Shown: positions 43,320 through 53,077, counted from the stretch's first letter. The stretch: DNA of 64,000 nt from Klebsiella variicola (GCF_000828055.2 NZ_CP010523.2:1178001-1242000), one strand, 5' to 3'. Translations and numbers: made by a program. Notes: generated from the sequence alone by a model not told the origin.

Positions 43320-46205
43320 ATGTCTTTAATCAGCGAAACAGCACAGTGGGAAAGCGACATTCCGTTAATTAAGCGCGGTGACAAAGTGGCCGGGGGGACG
43401 GATGGTCTGGTGAACGTTCAGACGAGTATTCTAGCCGACCGCACAGCCTACCTTAGAGATCAGCTTAATGCCTATAATGGCCTGTTAAAATCGGGCGAAT
43501 TACCGTTTACCAGTGCGGCGGCAGCACAGGCCGCGATTGCTGCCGGGAAAATACCGGAAGGAGGTGTATTCTCTATCCGGTCAACCAACCCTGCCTACTG
43601 GGTTGAAGAGGCAAAGAATACAAATGGGGCGGTAACGCTGACCGGGAAAACTATTCTGTCTGATTTAATGCAGATGGTCACAGTAAGGGTTTCCGATAAC
43701 GACACCGACGGAACAGCGGCGGGATTATCCGCGACAAAGCCGGAACAGCATTTTCTGGTAATTAATCCAGACGATAAAACCTCTCCGTTCACGGTATATA
43801 AAAATAATAAAGGTGTGGCGGAAAGGGTGTCCGATATTATTGGCTACTCGACGTTACAGGGATTTATTGATGCCGGGTTTATTCCCGAATACCTTAACCC
43901 GGCGAGTGGCTTTATTGTTGCTTTCCGCGACCCGGTCACGCAGCGCGGCGCGCTGGCAATTACGAGAAGCGGGGAAGTGATTGCACCCCTGCTGAGAATT
44001 GAGAAGGGGGTGATTTCTCACAGTAATCTCGATCTTGGTTTACAGGAGGTGGTGCCGACAAAACTCGACCCGGCCTACGGGTTTTCTCTCGCCTGGATTG
44101 ATCCGAAAACCCGCCGCTGCGCCCTGCGGGTGACAACTTCAGGAGAAGTGGAAATCCCACTGATTAAGCTGGGTGATGGTTCGATCGCGCTGGAGAAACT
44201 GGCGCCAGAGGTGCAGGGGTTAATGCCGGTGACACTCGACCCGGCAAGCGGTTTTGTCCTCGCCTGGGTTGACCCGAAAACCAAACGCTGCGCACTGCGG
44301 GTGAAACAGAATGGCGTGGTTGAAATCCCGCTGCTGTCCATTGGTAAAAACGTGATTACCCTGGACAACCTGACCGAGGAATTGAAAAGCGCCGTTCTGC
44401 CGTTTGCACAGGACGTGGTTGATGTTCCACCTGATGCTGTACGCGCGGTGCTGGCTGATGTTACCGCACGGACGAATGATGCGGATGGTTCTGGCTGGGT
44501 GGCGCTGTCACCGCGAGCCTGTCGCGCGCTGTACGGGGTAAACCATACCGGTACAGCGGTTGAATATCGTCGCGCGTTTGGCCTGAAAATCGCCGGGAAA
44601 GCACAGGGCACCCCATTTAACCCCGGCTCTCTGGCTTCCCTGCGTCGTCGCGGGCGGCTGACCAGTCCGACCATTGCCACGCCGTCCGGCCAGTTTGTGG
44701 CGGGTGATTACTACAGCTATGAGGCGTACAACACAAATTCCAGCGTGTCAGAGAAAACGCCAGGCATCTGGAACGGAATGCAGGTCTATCTCGGTGATCT
44801 GCTTGTATACGATGGCATCGGGTGGAATATCCAGCGCTCCCCAGGCTCCGGCGCGCCGCGTAAAAACGATACCTGGTATGAAGTCACCGCGCCGGGCGTG
44901 TTTGCGGGTATGACACTGGCCGCCGGGGACAAACTCCTTTTTCTCACTCTCCAGACGGCAGGGGGCGGTTTTTTGCAGCCGCAGTTTGCTGCCGTTAGTG
45001 CCGGGGCTGACCTGCTTTTTTACGCCGGTGAATTTAATCCGTCGGAGGGGATGCCGTCTCGTCCTCTGCAAAATGTCATCTGGCAGGCGTCCGCCGGGGG
45101 CGTGGCCGGTACAGAGAATTTTCGCGCCGGTGACTATGCCCTGTTTGACGGTAATGCATGGGTGATGATTGCCAATGATGCCCCTGAACAGGTTCCAGAC
45201 GGGAAAAGCATCAGCCTGCGGTGTACCGCCAGTGCTGACGAATGGGAGTTTCGGCGCCTGGACAAGTCAGCCGCTGCCGTCGGTATTCGCCTGACGTCGC
45301 AGGTGGCCTCTGCGATGAAAACCGGGCTGGGTAAAAAGCTGTTGCTCATCGGTGACTCGATGTTCGGCAGCGGAACATCGGGCAGCACCATTATCGCCGC
45401 CACTAACCGCACCGGGGAGGTGCGCTCTTACGGTGGCTCCACCTCTGATCAGGTGCTGGGCATGTTTAAACAGGAGGTGATTTCCTGGGGGGATCGCTGG
45501 GCGGGCCAGGTGATTGTGGTCTGGCACGGTCAGAACAATCAGCCGAAAACCGATGTGAACGCCTCGCAAATCCGTGAAGCGTCACTGCAGATTGCGGCAC
45601 TGGCCGGTGCGCGCGATATCCGCTGTTTGTTCCTGACCATCATGGGACAACGAGAGGCCACCTGGAACGGCGAGCGACTGGTGTTTCCCCAGCATGAAAA
45701 CCAGTTTGCGGAAACAGGATACCTGTATGAGCTGACTGAGTGGTACCGGCGCATTCTGCCGGGCCGTCATGCTGTGGTGTACGAAATTATGCTTTCTGCT
45801 GCAACGGATGCCATCGATCCGACACACCCGGGCATGACTGAAAAGCAGGTGGCGGCACGATACGGTGTGTTGCCCTGGTCATTCTTCAATAACGCGGTGC
45901 TGCCTGGGGGGATGACAACATCCGACATTCACTATGTGGGTACTTGGAGCGCGTCCGGCCTGCCGTCCGGCGGCAATCACGCCGATTATTATCTGCGGAT
46001 TGCAGGCGGCACCGTGGGAAATGTTCTGGTGAATAACGGCGGTACATGGTCAGAGGTGGCGATTGATATCACCCACATGAGCCAGGCAGGAGGGCGGGCG
46101 CTGGCTTATGGCGGGCCGGGTTTCAGCCTGGGTGACGGGTACAAATCCATTCCGGCACGTGACGGTATCGCCGGAATTCTGATGAACAATTATTTTTTTA
46201 AATGA
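43320..46205 (+). CDS. tail fibre/receptor-binding protein with SGNH hydrolase domain
   Basis: A 961-residue receptor-binding protein in the place of P2 gpH but without its N-terminus. Residues 1-130 are the virion-attachment part. Residues 186-356 are three exact-length 57-residue repeats (shaft). About 665-900 is an SGNH/GDSL esterase: block I IGDSMFGS with S680, a block-III-like HGQNN, and D833-x-x-H836 (DPTH) or D869/H871 as candidate Asp-His. In Klebsiella phages such enzymes deacetylate or degrade capsule or O-antigen, which is the likely receptor. Confidence 0.88.
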   Translation: MSLISETAQWESDIPLIKRGDKVAGGTDGLVNVQTSILADRTAYLRDQLNAYNGLLKSGELPFTSAAAAQAAIAAGKIPEGGVFSIRSTNPAYWVEEAKNTNGAVTLTGKTILSDLMQMVTVRVSDNDTDGTAAGLSATKPEQHFLVINPDDKTSPFTVYKNNKGVAERVSDIIGYSTLQGFIDAGFIPEYLNPASGFIVAFRDPVTQRGALAITRSGEVIAPLLRIEKGVISHSNLDLGLQEVVPTKLDPAYGFSLAWIDPKTRRCALRVTTSGEVEIPLIKLGDGSIALEKLAPEVQGLMPVTLDPASGFVLAWVDPKTKRCALRVKQNGVVEIPLLSIGKNVITLDNLTEELKSAVLPFAQDVVDVPPDAVRAVLADVTARTNDADGSGWVALSPRACRALYGVNHTGTAVEYRRAFGLKIAGKAQGTPFNPGSLASLRRRGRLTSPTIATPSGQFVAGDYYSYEAYNTNSSVSEKTPGIWNGMQVYLGDLLVYDGIGWNIQRSPGSGAPRKNDTWYEVTAPGVFAGMTLAAGDKLLFLTLQTAGGGFLQPQFAAVSAGADLLFYAGEFNPSEGMPSRPLQNVIWQASAGGVAGTENFRAGDYALFDGNAWVMIANDAPEQVPDGKSISLRCTASADEWEFRRLDKSAAAVGIRLTSQVASAMKTGLGKKLLLIGDSMFGSGTSGSTIIAATNRTGEVRSYGGSTSDQVLGMFKQEVISWGDRWAGQVIVVWHGQNNQPKTDVNASQIREASLQIAALAGARDIRCLFLTIMGQREATWNGERLVFPQHENQFAETGYLYELTEWYRRILPGRHAVVYEIMLSAATDAIDPTHPGMTEKQVAARYGVLPWSFFNNAVLPGGMTTSDIHYVGTWSASGLPSGGNHADYYLRIAGGTVGNVLVNNGGTWSEVAIDITHMSQAGGRALAYGGPGFSLGDGYKSIPARDGIAGILMNNYFFK
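43875..44387 (+). repeat. three tandem 57-codon repeats in the tail fibre gene
   Basis: Repeats begin at 43875, 44046 and 44217, each 171 bp. The shared pattern is LDPASGF-x-x-A-x-x-DP and GEVEIPL. Repeats 2 and 3 are much closer to each other than to repeat 1. They probably form a repetitive trimeric shaft. Confidence 0.85.
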
Positions 46206-46212
46206 GGTAACT

Positions 46213-47049
46213 ATGGGCCTGCTTAATGAACTCATTGGCGCAAATTTCACTGACCCGCGACTGCCGATTATTCTGGACTATCCCGGCCTGACGCTCGGAT
46301 CGCTGGCATTAATGGATGTCTCAGAAATTCCTGCCGATTTTGATTTTTCGGGCATTGGGAAAAATATCCCCCTGAATAATCTGGCAAGCAAAGAAGCTGC
46401 CACCCTGACAGGGAAAACAAAAGCGGAGCTGGAATTTAGCTGGAATAACACGCTGATCACCACGGGTGCCACGCCGGAGGCGAAGTTTGAACGCACGCCG
46501 CGCGGCGGTGTTCACGGGATTGTATCGCTGGTTAACCAGACGCTGGGACACCGTGGCCGGTTTACCTGTCCGGGTATCATGCCGTACATCGCTGAGCACC
46601 AGAACGATCATAAATTTGCCGTGTTTGCGCACTATCAGGTCACGCGGGTGGGAAGTGGCACACCGGCAACCCAGACCACGGAAATGCTGATTGCCACGCA
46701 GGTTTCCCCTTCAACGAACCGTTTGATTGTGGGGCGTTTGCCTAACGCGGTATCAGCTGGCCCGGCGCTGTTCAGTCTGCAATCGGACAAAAATGGCAAT
46801 GATTTCACCGGCAGTATTTACTACCAGGATTTACCGGTATGGGGGGCGGCGTCGGGATTTGGTTCCCTGGTGAATAATGCCTGTAAGTCCTATGTGCTTT
46901 ACCGCCTGCACCTTGTGGATATTGACGCCTCAGGGATGTCATTTGCTGAAATCGCAGCAACCGAACAGCAGGTATTCAGCGCCAACTTTGGCGAAGGCGG
47001 CAAGTATGCCGGTGACAGTATTCCAACCTCGCCGGCAGCGCTGCCGTAA
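46213..47049 (+). CDS. fibre-associated protein, unknown
   Basis: A 278-residue protein, beta-rich in the middle, starting 8 bp after the fibre gene with a GAGG site. I do not recognise it. It lies in the place where P2 has the fibre assembly chaperone G, but it is longer and does not resemble gpG. A second receptor-binding subunit, fibre tip or chaperone are all possible. Confidence 0.72.
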   Translation: MGLLNELIGANFTDPRLPIILDYPGLTLGSLALMDVSEIPADFDFSGIGKNIPLNNLASKEAATLTGKTKAELEFSWNNTLITTGATPEAKFERTPRGGVHGIVSLVNQTLGHRGRFTCPGIMPYIAEHQNDHKFAVFAHYQVTRVGSGTPATQTTEMLIATQVSPSTNRLIVGRLPNAVSAGPALFSLQSDKNGNDFTGSIYYQDLPVWGAASGFGSLVNNACKSYVLYRLHLVDIDASGMSFAEIAATEQQVFSANFGEGGKYAGDSIPTSPAALP

Positions 47050-47064
47050 GGGGAGAGCGTGAGC

Positions 47065-48135
47065 ATGAATTACTATGCCATTCTGACCGATTACGGGGAG
47101 GCGGCGTTTACTAAGGCGGTGGCATCCGGTGAGCCTGTGAATTTTGCAGAAATGGCGGTCGGTGATGGCGCGGGTATCATCCCGCAGCCGGACAGAACGC
47201 GCACAGGTCTGGTGAATGAAGTGTATCGCGGCCCGCTTAACCGTGTAGTCATTGCAGACCAGAGCGCGAGTGTTATCCGCACGGAAATGATAATCCTGCC
47301 GCAAACCGGAGGTTTCTGGCTGCGAGAGGCAGCGCTCTATGACGATACCGGGGAGTGTCTGGCGGTAGCCAGTCTCCCGCCAGTGTATAAGCCGCTTCTG
47401 GAAGAAGGGGCCGGGCGGTTGCAGGCCATCAATTTGTGGATAGCCGTCAGCAAAACAGCCGCGGTGGAGCTTAAAACCGATCCAACGGTCATTATTGCCT
47501 CGGTGGAGGAGGTTGATCGTGCGAAAAATGAGGCAAAGGATTATGCCGACAAGATTGCGGGCCAGCTGGATACGGATATTCAGCAGGTGATTGCCGATGC
47601 GATAACGGCGGCAAAGCGAGATTTCTGGGAAGATGATAACCCGGTTGGAACCACCCGCTTTTTTAACCAGAACCTTAATCCCAATGAGCGCTGGCCGTGG
47701 TCGAAATGGGTGTACACCGGCGAAAACAAAACGATCCGCGTCGGCAAGGCTGATGGTTCGGACGTCGGGCAGAGCGGCGGCAGCGATACCGTCACACTTC
47801 AGCAGGCCAACCTGCCCGCCGTTCAGATTGACGTGAGCGGCGAAACCAGCGAACAGGAGCAGCAGGAGCTGACGACATCGGGCAACGGAAGGCACCGGCA
47901 CAGGGCAGGTGACGGGGCGCCGGGGGATACCTGGCAGGATGCCACCCACGGAACGGATAACCAGAAATATACGGGGTGGAACTATACCGACTATGCAGAA
48001 GACCATCAGCATGGCGTCACGATCCCGCCGCACAAACACTCGACCAGCGGCAAAACAGCCAGCCTTGGCGAGGGCAAATCGTTCAGCGTGGTGGAAGCCC
48101 ACACACTGCTGATGTGCTGGAGCCGCGTTGCCTGA
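47065..48135 (+). CDS. H: tail fibre protein with P2 gpH-type N-terminus
   Basis: A 356-residue fibre protein. Residues 1-160 are the P2 gpH baseplate-binding domain (DUF3751: MAVGDGAGIIPQPDRTRTGL and GGFWLREAALYDDTGECL). The middle has a short coiled coil, and the C-terminus a tail-collar-like region with a His-rich segment (HRHRAGDG, EDHQHGVTIPPHKH). It is short for gpH (669 in P2). I use the ATG at 47065, which has a well-spaced GGGAG; a GTG at 47059 would add two residues. Confidence 0.88.
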   Translation: MNYYAILTDYGEAAFTKAVASGEPVNFAEMAVGDGAGIIPQPDRTRTGLVNEVYRGPLNRVVIADQSASVIRTEMIILPQTGGFWLREAALYDDTGECLAVASLPPVYKPLLEEGAGRLQAINLWIAVSKTAAVELKTDPTVIIASVEEVDRAKNEAKDYADKIAGQLDTDIQQVIADAITAAKRDFWEDDNPVGTTRFFNQNLNPNERWPWSKWVYTGENKTIRVGKADGSDVGQSGGSDTVTLQQANLPAVQIDVSGETSEQEQQELTTSGNGRHRHRAGDGAPGDTWQDATHGTDNQKYTGWNYTDYAEDHQHGVTIPPHKHSTSGKTASLGEGKSFSVVEAHTLLMCWSRVA

Positions 48136-48154
48136 TAAACCCCGGTATCAGTCT

Positions 48155-48176
48155 GCCCCGATAAGGGGCTTTTTTC
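48155..48176 (+). terminator. terminator after the fibre operon
   Basis: GCCCC and GGGGC with GATAA loop followed by seven T residues, 20 bp after the H stop. It closes the V-H operon before the FI promoter. Confidence 0.85.
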
Positions 48177-48183
48177 TGTCTGC

Positions 48184-48207
48184 GGTTGTGCCATTGACGG
48201 TACAACG
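48184..48207 (+). promoter_or_regulatory. Ogr activator box for the FI operon
   Basis: GGTTGT-N12-ACAACG matches the P2 site in 10 of 12 arm positions. It is centred about 78 bp before the FI ATG, putting a start site near 48250 with a normal leader. Confidence 0.75.
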
Positions 48208-48273
48208 GCCATCAACGGCTTGCGGTGAATGATTTCCCTACCATGGGTGAACCCCTAAACAGGAGATTCATTC

Positions 48274-49446
48274 ATGGCGCAAGACTATCACCACGGCGTG
48301 CGTGTTGTTGAAGTTAACAACGGCACCCGCTCTATCACGACGGTGAGTACGGCGATTGTGGGCATGGTATGCACCGGCGATGATGCCGATGCCTCTGTGT
48401 TCCCGCTCAATAAGCCGGTTCTGCTTACCGATGTACTGACCGCCAGCGGCAAAGCGGGCGAGTCCGGCACGCTGGCCCGCTCACTGGACGCCATCGCCGA
48501 CCAGGCAAAACCCGTCACCGTTGTGGTGCGTGTTGCCCAGGGCGAAACCGAAGCGGAAACCACCTCCAATATTATCGGCGGTGTAACCGCTGACGGTAAG
48601 AAAACGGGCATCAAAGCGCTGCTTTCGGCGCAGTCGCAGCTGGGCGTGAAGCCGCGCATTCTGGGCGTGCCGGGCCATGACACGCAGGCTGTTTCCACTG
48701 AGCTGTTAAGCGTGGCGCAGAGCCTGCGCGGTTTTGCGTATCTGTCTGCCTACGGTTGTAAAACCGTGGAAGAAGCGATTGCCTACCGCGAAAATTTCAG
48801 TCAGCGAGAAGGGATGCTGATCTGGCCTGATTTCATCAACTTTGACACTGTGCTGCAGGCGGATGCGACTGCTTACGCCACTGCCCGTGCGCTGGGTCTG
48901 CGTGCAAAAATCGACGAGCAGACCGGCTGGCATAAAACCCTTTCTAACGTGGGCGTCAACGGCGTAACCGGCTTGTCTGCGGATGTGTTCTGGGATCTGC
49001 AGGACTCGGCAACCGATGCCGGACTGCTGAACCAGAACGACGTCACCACCTTGATCCGCAAGGATGGTTTCCGCTTCTGGGGTTCCCGCTGCCTCAGCGA
49101 TGACCCGTTATTCCAGTTTGAAAACTACACCCGTACCGCGCAGGTGCTGGCAGACACCATGGCGGAGGCTCATATGTGGGCGGTGGACCAGCCGCTTAAC
49201 CCTTCGCTGGCTCGCGACATTATCGAAGGTATCCGCGCCAAAATGCGCAGCCTGGTAAATCAGGGCTACCTCATCGGCGGTGACTGCTGGATTGATGACA
49301 GTGTGAATGACAAAGACACGCTGAAATCCGGGAAACTCTGGATCGACTACGACTATACGCCAGTGCCGCCACTGGAAAACCTGATGCTTCGCCAGCGCAT
49401 CACTGACCGTTACCTGGTGGATTTCACCACCCGCGTAAGCGCATAA
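48274..49446 (+). CDS. FI: tail sheath protein gpFI
   Basis: A 390-residue contractile tail sheath protein of the P2 FI family. Family pattern: [20 protein letters not shown] at the start and [16 protein letters not shown] at the end. AGGAG precedes the ATG. First gene of the FI-D late operon. Confidence 0.96.
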   Translation: MAQDYHHGVRVVEVNNGTRSITTVSTAIVGMVCTGDDADASVFPLNKPVLLTDVLTASGKAGESGTLARSLDAIADQAKPVTVVVRVAQGETEAETTSNIIGGVTADGKKTGIKALLSAQSQLGVKPRILGVPGHDTQAVSTELLSVAQSLRGFAYLSAYGCKTVEEAIAYRENFSQREGMLIWPDFINFDTVLQADATAYATARALGLRAKIDEQTGWHKTLSNVGVNGVTGLSADVFWDLQDSATDAGLLNQNDVTTLIRKDGFRFWGSRCLSDDPLFQFENYTRTAQVLADTMAEAHMWAVDQPLNPSLARDIIEGIRAKMRSLVNQGYLIGGDCWIDDSVNDKDTLKSGKLWIDYDYTPVPPLENLMLRQRITDRYLVDFTTRVSA

Positions 49447-49455
49447 GGGGGACCC

Positions 49456-49971
49456 ATGGCCTTACCACGCAAGTTAAAACACCTGAATATTTTTAACGCC
49501 GGTAACAACTGGATGGGCATTGCTGAATCCGTCACCCTGCCGAAATTCACCCGCAAGCTGGAAAACTACCGCGGCGGCGGTATGCCAGGTTCAGTCGGTA
49601 TTGATCTGGGGCTGGATGATGGCGCGCTGGATACGGAAATGACCATCGGCGGCACTGAGGCGCTTCTGTTTAAACAGATGGGCAAAGCCACGGTGGACGG
49701 CGTGCAGCTGCGCTTTACCGGGTCTATTCAGCGCGACGACACCGGCGAAGTGCAGGCCGTTGAGCTGGTCGTCCGTGGGCGCCACAAAGAGGTGGATTCC
49801 GGCGAGTGGAAAACCGGCGAGAGCAATTCCACCAAAGTCAGCAGCGTTAACTGTTACGCGAAGCTGACCATTAACGGTGAAGTGCTCTATGAGGTCGATG
49901 CGATCAACATGATTGAAGTTGTTGATGGTGTTGACCTGATGGAAGAACACCGTAACGCCATTGGTCTGTAA
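49456..49971 (+). CDS. FII: tail tube protein gpFII
   Basis: A 171-residue P2 FII-type tail tube protein, the inner tube around which the sheath contracts. Family start MALPRKLKHLNIFNAGNNW is present. 9 bp after FI, with a GGGGG ribosome site. Confidence 0.95.
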   Translation: MALPRKLKHLNIFNAGNNWMGIAESVTLPKFTRKLENYRGGGMPGSVGIDLGLDDGALDTEMTIGGTEALLFKQMGKATVDGVQLRFTGSIQRDDTGEVQAVELVVRGRHKEVDSGEWKTGESNSTKVSSVNCYAKLTINGEVLYEVDAINMIEVVDGVDLMEEHRNAIGL

Positions 49972-50023
49972 TTTTTTTCTGGCGCGCGAGGTCGCGCCAG
50001 CCAACCCATAACAGGAAAAGAGC

Positions 50024-50323
50024 ATGAGTGAGAAAACAGAAGCAACGGTGAAACTGGATAGCCCGATTAAGCGCGGTGATACCACGATTACGGAAATTGT
50101 GCTGCGTAAGCCGCAATCCGGCGCGCTGCGCGGTACGCGACTGCAGGCGGTGATGGAGATGGACGTGGCCTCTATGATGACCGTGATCCCCCGCATCTCC
50201 ACACCAACGCTGACCCCGCAGGAAATGGCGGACCTCGACCCGGCAGACCTGGCCGCGATGTCTGTCGAGGTGGTCCTTTTTTTGTTGCCGAAGTCGGCAC
50301 TTGCCGATTTGCCGACAGCCTGA
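50024..50323 (+). CDS. E: tail assembly chaperone gpE
   Basis: A 99-residue tail assembly chaperone, the shorter product of the E/E' programmed frameshift pair. In the P2 family it assists assembly of the tape measure and tube. The slippery run TTTTTTTG near its end sends a fraction of ribosomes into the -1 frame. Confidence 0.93.
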   Translation: MSEKTEATVKLDSPIKRGDTTITEIVLRKPQSGALRGTRLQAVMEMDVASMMTVIPRISTPTLTPQEMADLDPADLAAMSVEVVLFLLPKSALADLPTA

Positions 50324-50457
50324 CGGTAGATGACCTGGTGGCGGATATCGCCACGATATTTCACTGGCCGCCGTCCGTCACTGACGTTATGCCGCTGACG
50401 GAAGTGCTGGAGTGGCGGCACAGAGCGATAATGCGTAGCGGGGCCAGCGATGAGTGA
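50024..50457 (+). CDS. E': frameshift product gpE+E'
   Basis: Translation of E to the heptamer T TTT TTG (50278-50284), then a -1 shift, continues as VAEVGTCRFADSLTVDDL and ends at the TGA at 50455. The product is about 144 residues and matches the organisation of P2 E+E'. The tape measure ATG (50450) lies within its last codons. No separate start serves this frame, so frameshifting is the only plausible route. Confidence 0.88.
50278..50316 (+). promoter_or_regulatory. -1 ribosomal frameshift signal in gene E
   Basis: Slippery heptamer T TTT TTG (50278-50284) is followed after 8 bases by a perfect 7-bp stem, GTCGGCA (50293-50299) with TGCCGAC (50310-50316), and a 10-base loop. Heptamer, spacing and stem fit a canonical -1 signal. 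Confidence 0.85.
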
Positions 50458-53077
50458 TAAAAACCTGCGCCTGCAGGTGGTTCTGAATGCGGTTGATAAA
50501 CTCACCCGCCCTTTAAAAAATGCGCTGGCTGGCTCGAAGGAGCTGGCCTCCGGCATCCGGCAGACCCGTGATCAGCTTAAACGGCTTAACGACGCGGGGA
50601 GCCAGTTAAAATCTTTTGATCAACTCTCACAGAGCCTGAACCGGACCAGCAACGAGCTGGACCAGGCGCGGCTGCGTGCGCAGATGATGACGCGCGAACT
50701 GGCAGCGCTCGAATCCCCCACGAAAAAACAGACGCAGGCGCTTGAGGCGCAATGGCGCGCCGTATCACGCCTGGAACAAAAGCAGCAGCAGGAAACGCGG
50801 CAGATGGCGGCAACCAAGGCGGAGCTGTACCGCCTTGGCATCTCTGCGGGCGGCGGTGCCCGTGAAACAGCCCGCATTACCCGCGAAACGGATCGCTATA
50901 ACCAGCAGCTGGCAGAGCAGGAGCGGCGCTTACGGGACGTGGGCGAGCGCCAGCGCAAGCTGAATGCGATCAGGGCCAAAGCTGACAAGATGCGCGACGT
51001 GCGTAACAACCTGGCGGGGAACGGTGCCGGGATGATGGCCGCCGGGGTGACAACGGGCGCGACGCTGCTGGCGCCTATTCGCGCCTACTCGAAATCAGAG
51101 AACGCCGCTAACCAGCTGGCAGGATCAATGATGGGACCTGGCGGAAAGGTGGCGCCTGAGTTCCTGAAGCTGAACAAGCTGGCGATAGCCCTGGGGGACC
51201 GGTTGCCCGGTACTACGGCAGATTTTCAGAACATGATGACCATGTTACGACGTCAGGGGATGTCAGCGCAGGTTATCCTGGGCGGGCTGGGTGAGTCGGC
51301 GGCTTACCTTGGCGTGCAGCTGCAGATGGCGCCGACGGAGGCCGCAGAGTTTGCCGCAAAATTGCAGGACGCCACGCAGACCACCGAAAAAGACATGATG
51401 AGCCTGATGGATCTTATCCAGCGTGGTTTTTATGCGGGCGTAGACCCCGGGAATATGCTGCAGGGTTTTTCAAAAATCAGTAGCGCGATGAGTATTCTAA
51501 ATAAGAAAGGGATAGATGCAGCTAAAACCTTTGCCCCCCTGCTGGTTATGGCTGACCAGGCAAGTATGGCCGGGGAGTCTGCTGGGAATGCGTACCGGAA
51601 AATATTCCAGGCTGCCCTGGATGCAAAGAAAATTAAAGCTGTTAATGATGATCTAAAAGGGACCGGCATTAAGTTTAATTTTTCTGATGGTAAGGGAGGA
51701 TTTGGTGGGCTGGAAAATATGTATGTCCAGCTAAGTAAGCTGAGCAAACTTACTCCCGAAAAGCAGATGGCAACAAAAAAAGACCTGTTTGGCAATGATT
51801 CAGAAACGCTGCAGGCGTTGGATATCATGATCCAAAAAGGTATTGATGGTTATCGTGAAACAGTAGCGAAGCTGGAGAACCAGGCAACTCTGCGCGAGCG
51901 CGTCGATGCATCGCTTAATACTCTGGGCAACAAATGGGAAGCCGCTGGCGGCTCCTTTACCAACGCCATGGCGAGCATCGGTGAAACCGTCGCGCCGGTG
52001 CTGAAAAATATTGCGGACTGGCTGGGTAATCTGGCGTCCGCGCTGGATGGTTTTGTGAAGCGTCATCCGCAACTGACGGCGGCGCTATTTAAAATTGCGG
52101 CCGTATTTGCCGTGGTAGCTACCGCAGCGGGTGTGGTGTCACTGGCCCTGGCATCCATTTTGGGTCCTATGGCGGTAGTGCGGGTAAGTGCTGGCATTCT
52201 CCAGCTGAAATTTGCTTCTGCGTTTGGTCTGGTCACAAGAGTAATTGGCGGTGCAGGCCAGGCGGTCATCTGGTTAGGCCGGTTGATGATGGCTAACCCC
52301 ATTCTGGCGATAGTTGGCCTGATTGCGATGGGAGCCATCTATATCTGGCAGAACTGGGAAACGCTGGGGCCGAAGTTTAAAGCACTCTGGGATGCCATCA
52401 CGTCAGGGGGGTCAGTAGCCTGGGCTGTGATTAAGCAGACCATAAGCAGCAAATGGGATGAAATTCTGAGTGATGTTGCCGCGCTGCCCGCAAAATTTAA
52501 AGCGGTGGGCGGGGCGATTATTGACGGCATCCTGAGTGGTATCAATGAGAAATGGGAAACGCTTAAGAGCAAGCTGGCATCGGTCAAAAGCTATCTCCCG
52601 GACTGGATGACCGGCGGCGATAATTCGCAGGGCGCCTCACCGCAGAAAAAGACCCCAAGATTTTTCGCGGGGATGTATGACAGCGGTGGTTATATTCCAC
52701 GTGGGCAGGTGGGTATTGCTGGCGAGAATGGCCCGGAGCTGATTAACGGTCCGGCCTATGTGACCAGCCGCAGGAGAACGGCCGCGCTGGCGTCCGTAGT
52801 CGCCGGAATGATGGGGGGAGCAATGCCAGCAGAGGCCGCCCCGCTTCATCCCATGAGTCTGCCGGCAGCTTCATACCGTCCTGTAACTGATAAGCCAGCA
52901 GGCAGCCAGCCTGTATTCCAGTTTGAAACCCATGCGCAAATTATTATCCAGGCTCTGCCCGGTCAGAGCGCGCAGGATATTGCGCAGGAAGTTGCACGGC
53001 AGCTTGATGCGCGCGAGCGACGCATGAAGGCGAAGGCCCGCAGCAATTTCAGTGATCAAGGGGGGTACGATTCATGA
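50450..53077 (+). CDS. T: tail tape measure protein gpT
   Basis: An 875-residue tape measure protein (TP901-type core at about 215-520). The N-terminal 180 residues are coiled coil, hydrophobic segments lie at about 540-640, and the C-terminal part contains the family segment GYIPRGQVGIAGENGPELI. It sets tail length and is ejected at infection. Length is consistent with a P2-size tail (P2 gpT is about 815). Confidence 0.95.
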   Translation: MSDKNLRLQVVLNAVDKLTRPLKNALAGSKELASGIRQTRDQLKRLNDAGSQLKSFDQLSQSLNRTSNELDQARLRAQMMTRELAALESPTKKQTQALEAQWRAVSRLEQKQQQETRQMAATKAELYRLGISAGGGARETARITRETDRYNQQLAEQERRLRDVGERQRKLNAIRAKADKMRDVRNNLAGNGAGMMAAGVTTGATLLAPIRAYSKSENAANQLAGSMMGPGGKVAPEFLKLNKLAIALGDRLPGTTADFQNMMTMLRRQGMSAQVILGGLGESAAYLGVQLQMAPTEAAEFAAKLQDATQTTEKDMMSLMDLIQRGFYAGVDPGNMLQGFSKISSAMSILNKKGIDAAKTFAPLLVMADQASMAGESAGNAYRKIFQAALDAKKIKAVNDDLKGTGIKFNFSDGKGGFGGLENMYVQLSKLSKLTPEKQMATKKDLFGNDSETLQALDIMIQKGIDGYRETVAKLENQATLRERVDASLNTLGNKWEAAGGSFTNAMASIGETVAPVLKNIADWLGNLASALDGFVKRHPQLTAALFKIAAVFAVVATAAGVVSLALASILGPMAVVRVSAGILQLKFASAFGLVTRVIGGAGQAVIWLGRLMMANPILAIVGLIAMGAIYIWQNWETLGPKFKALWDAITSGGSVAWAVIKQTISSKWDEILSDVAALPAKFKAVGGAIIDGILSGINEKWETLKSKLASVKSYLPDWMTGGDNSQGASPQKKTPRFFAGMYDSGGYIPRGQVGIAGENGPELINGPAYVTSRRRTAALASVVAGMMGGAMPAEAAPLHPMSLPAASYRPVTDKPAGSQPVFQFETHAQIIIQALPGQSAQDIAQEVARQLDARERRMKAKARSNFSDQGGYDS

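Noticed and set aside
43875..44387. Regular repeats considered as a CRISPR or satellite array
   Set aside because: They are 171-bp in-frame protein repeats of the tail fibre, without spacers or cas genes.
46939..48102. 387-codon open frame on the minus strand
   Set aside because: Antisense of the short gpH gene; no ribosome site or protein-like pattern.
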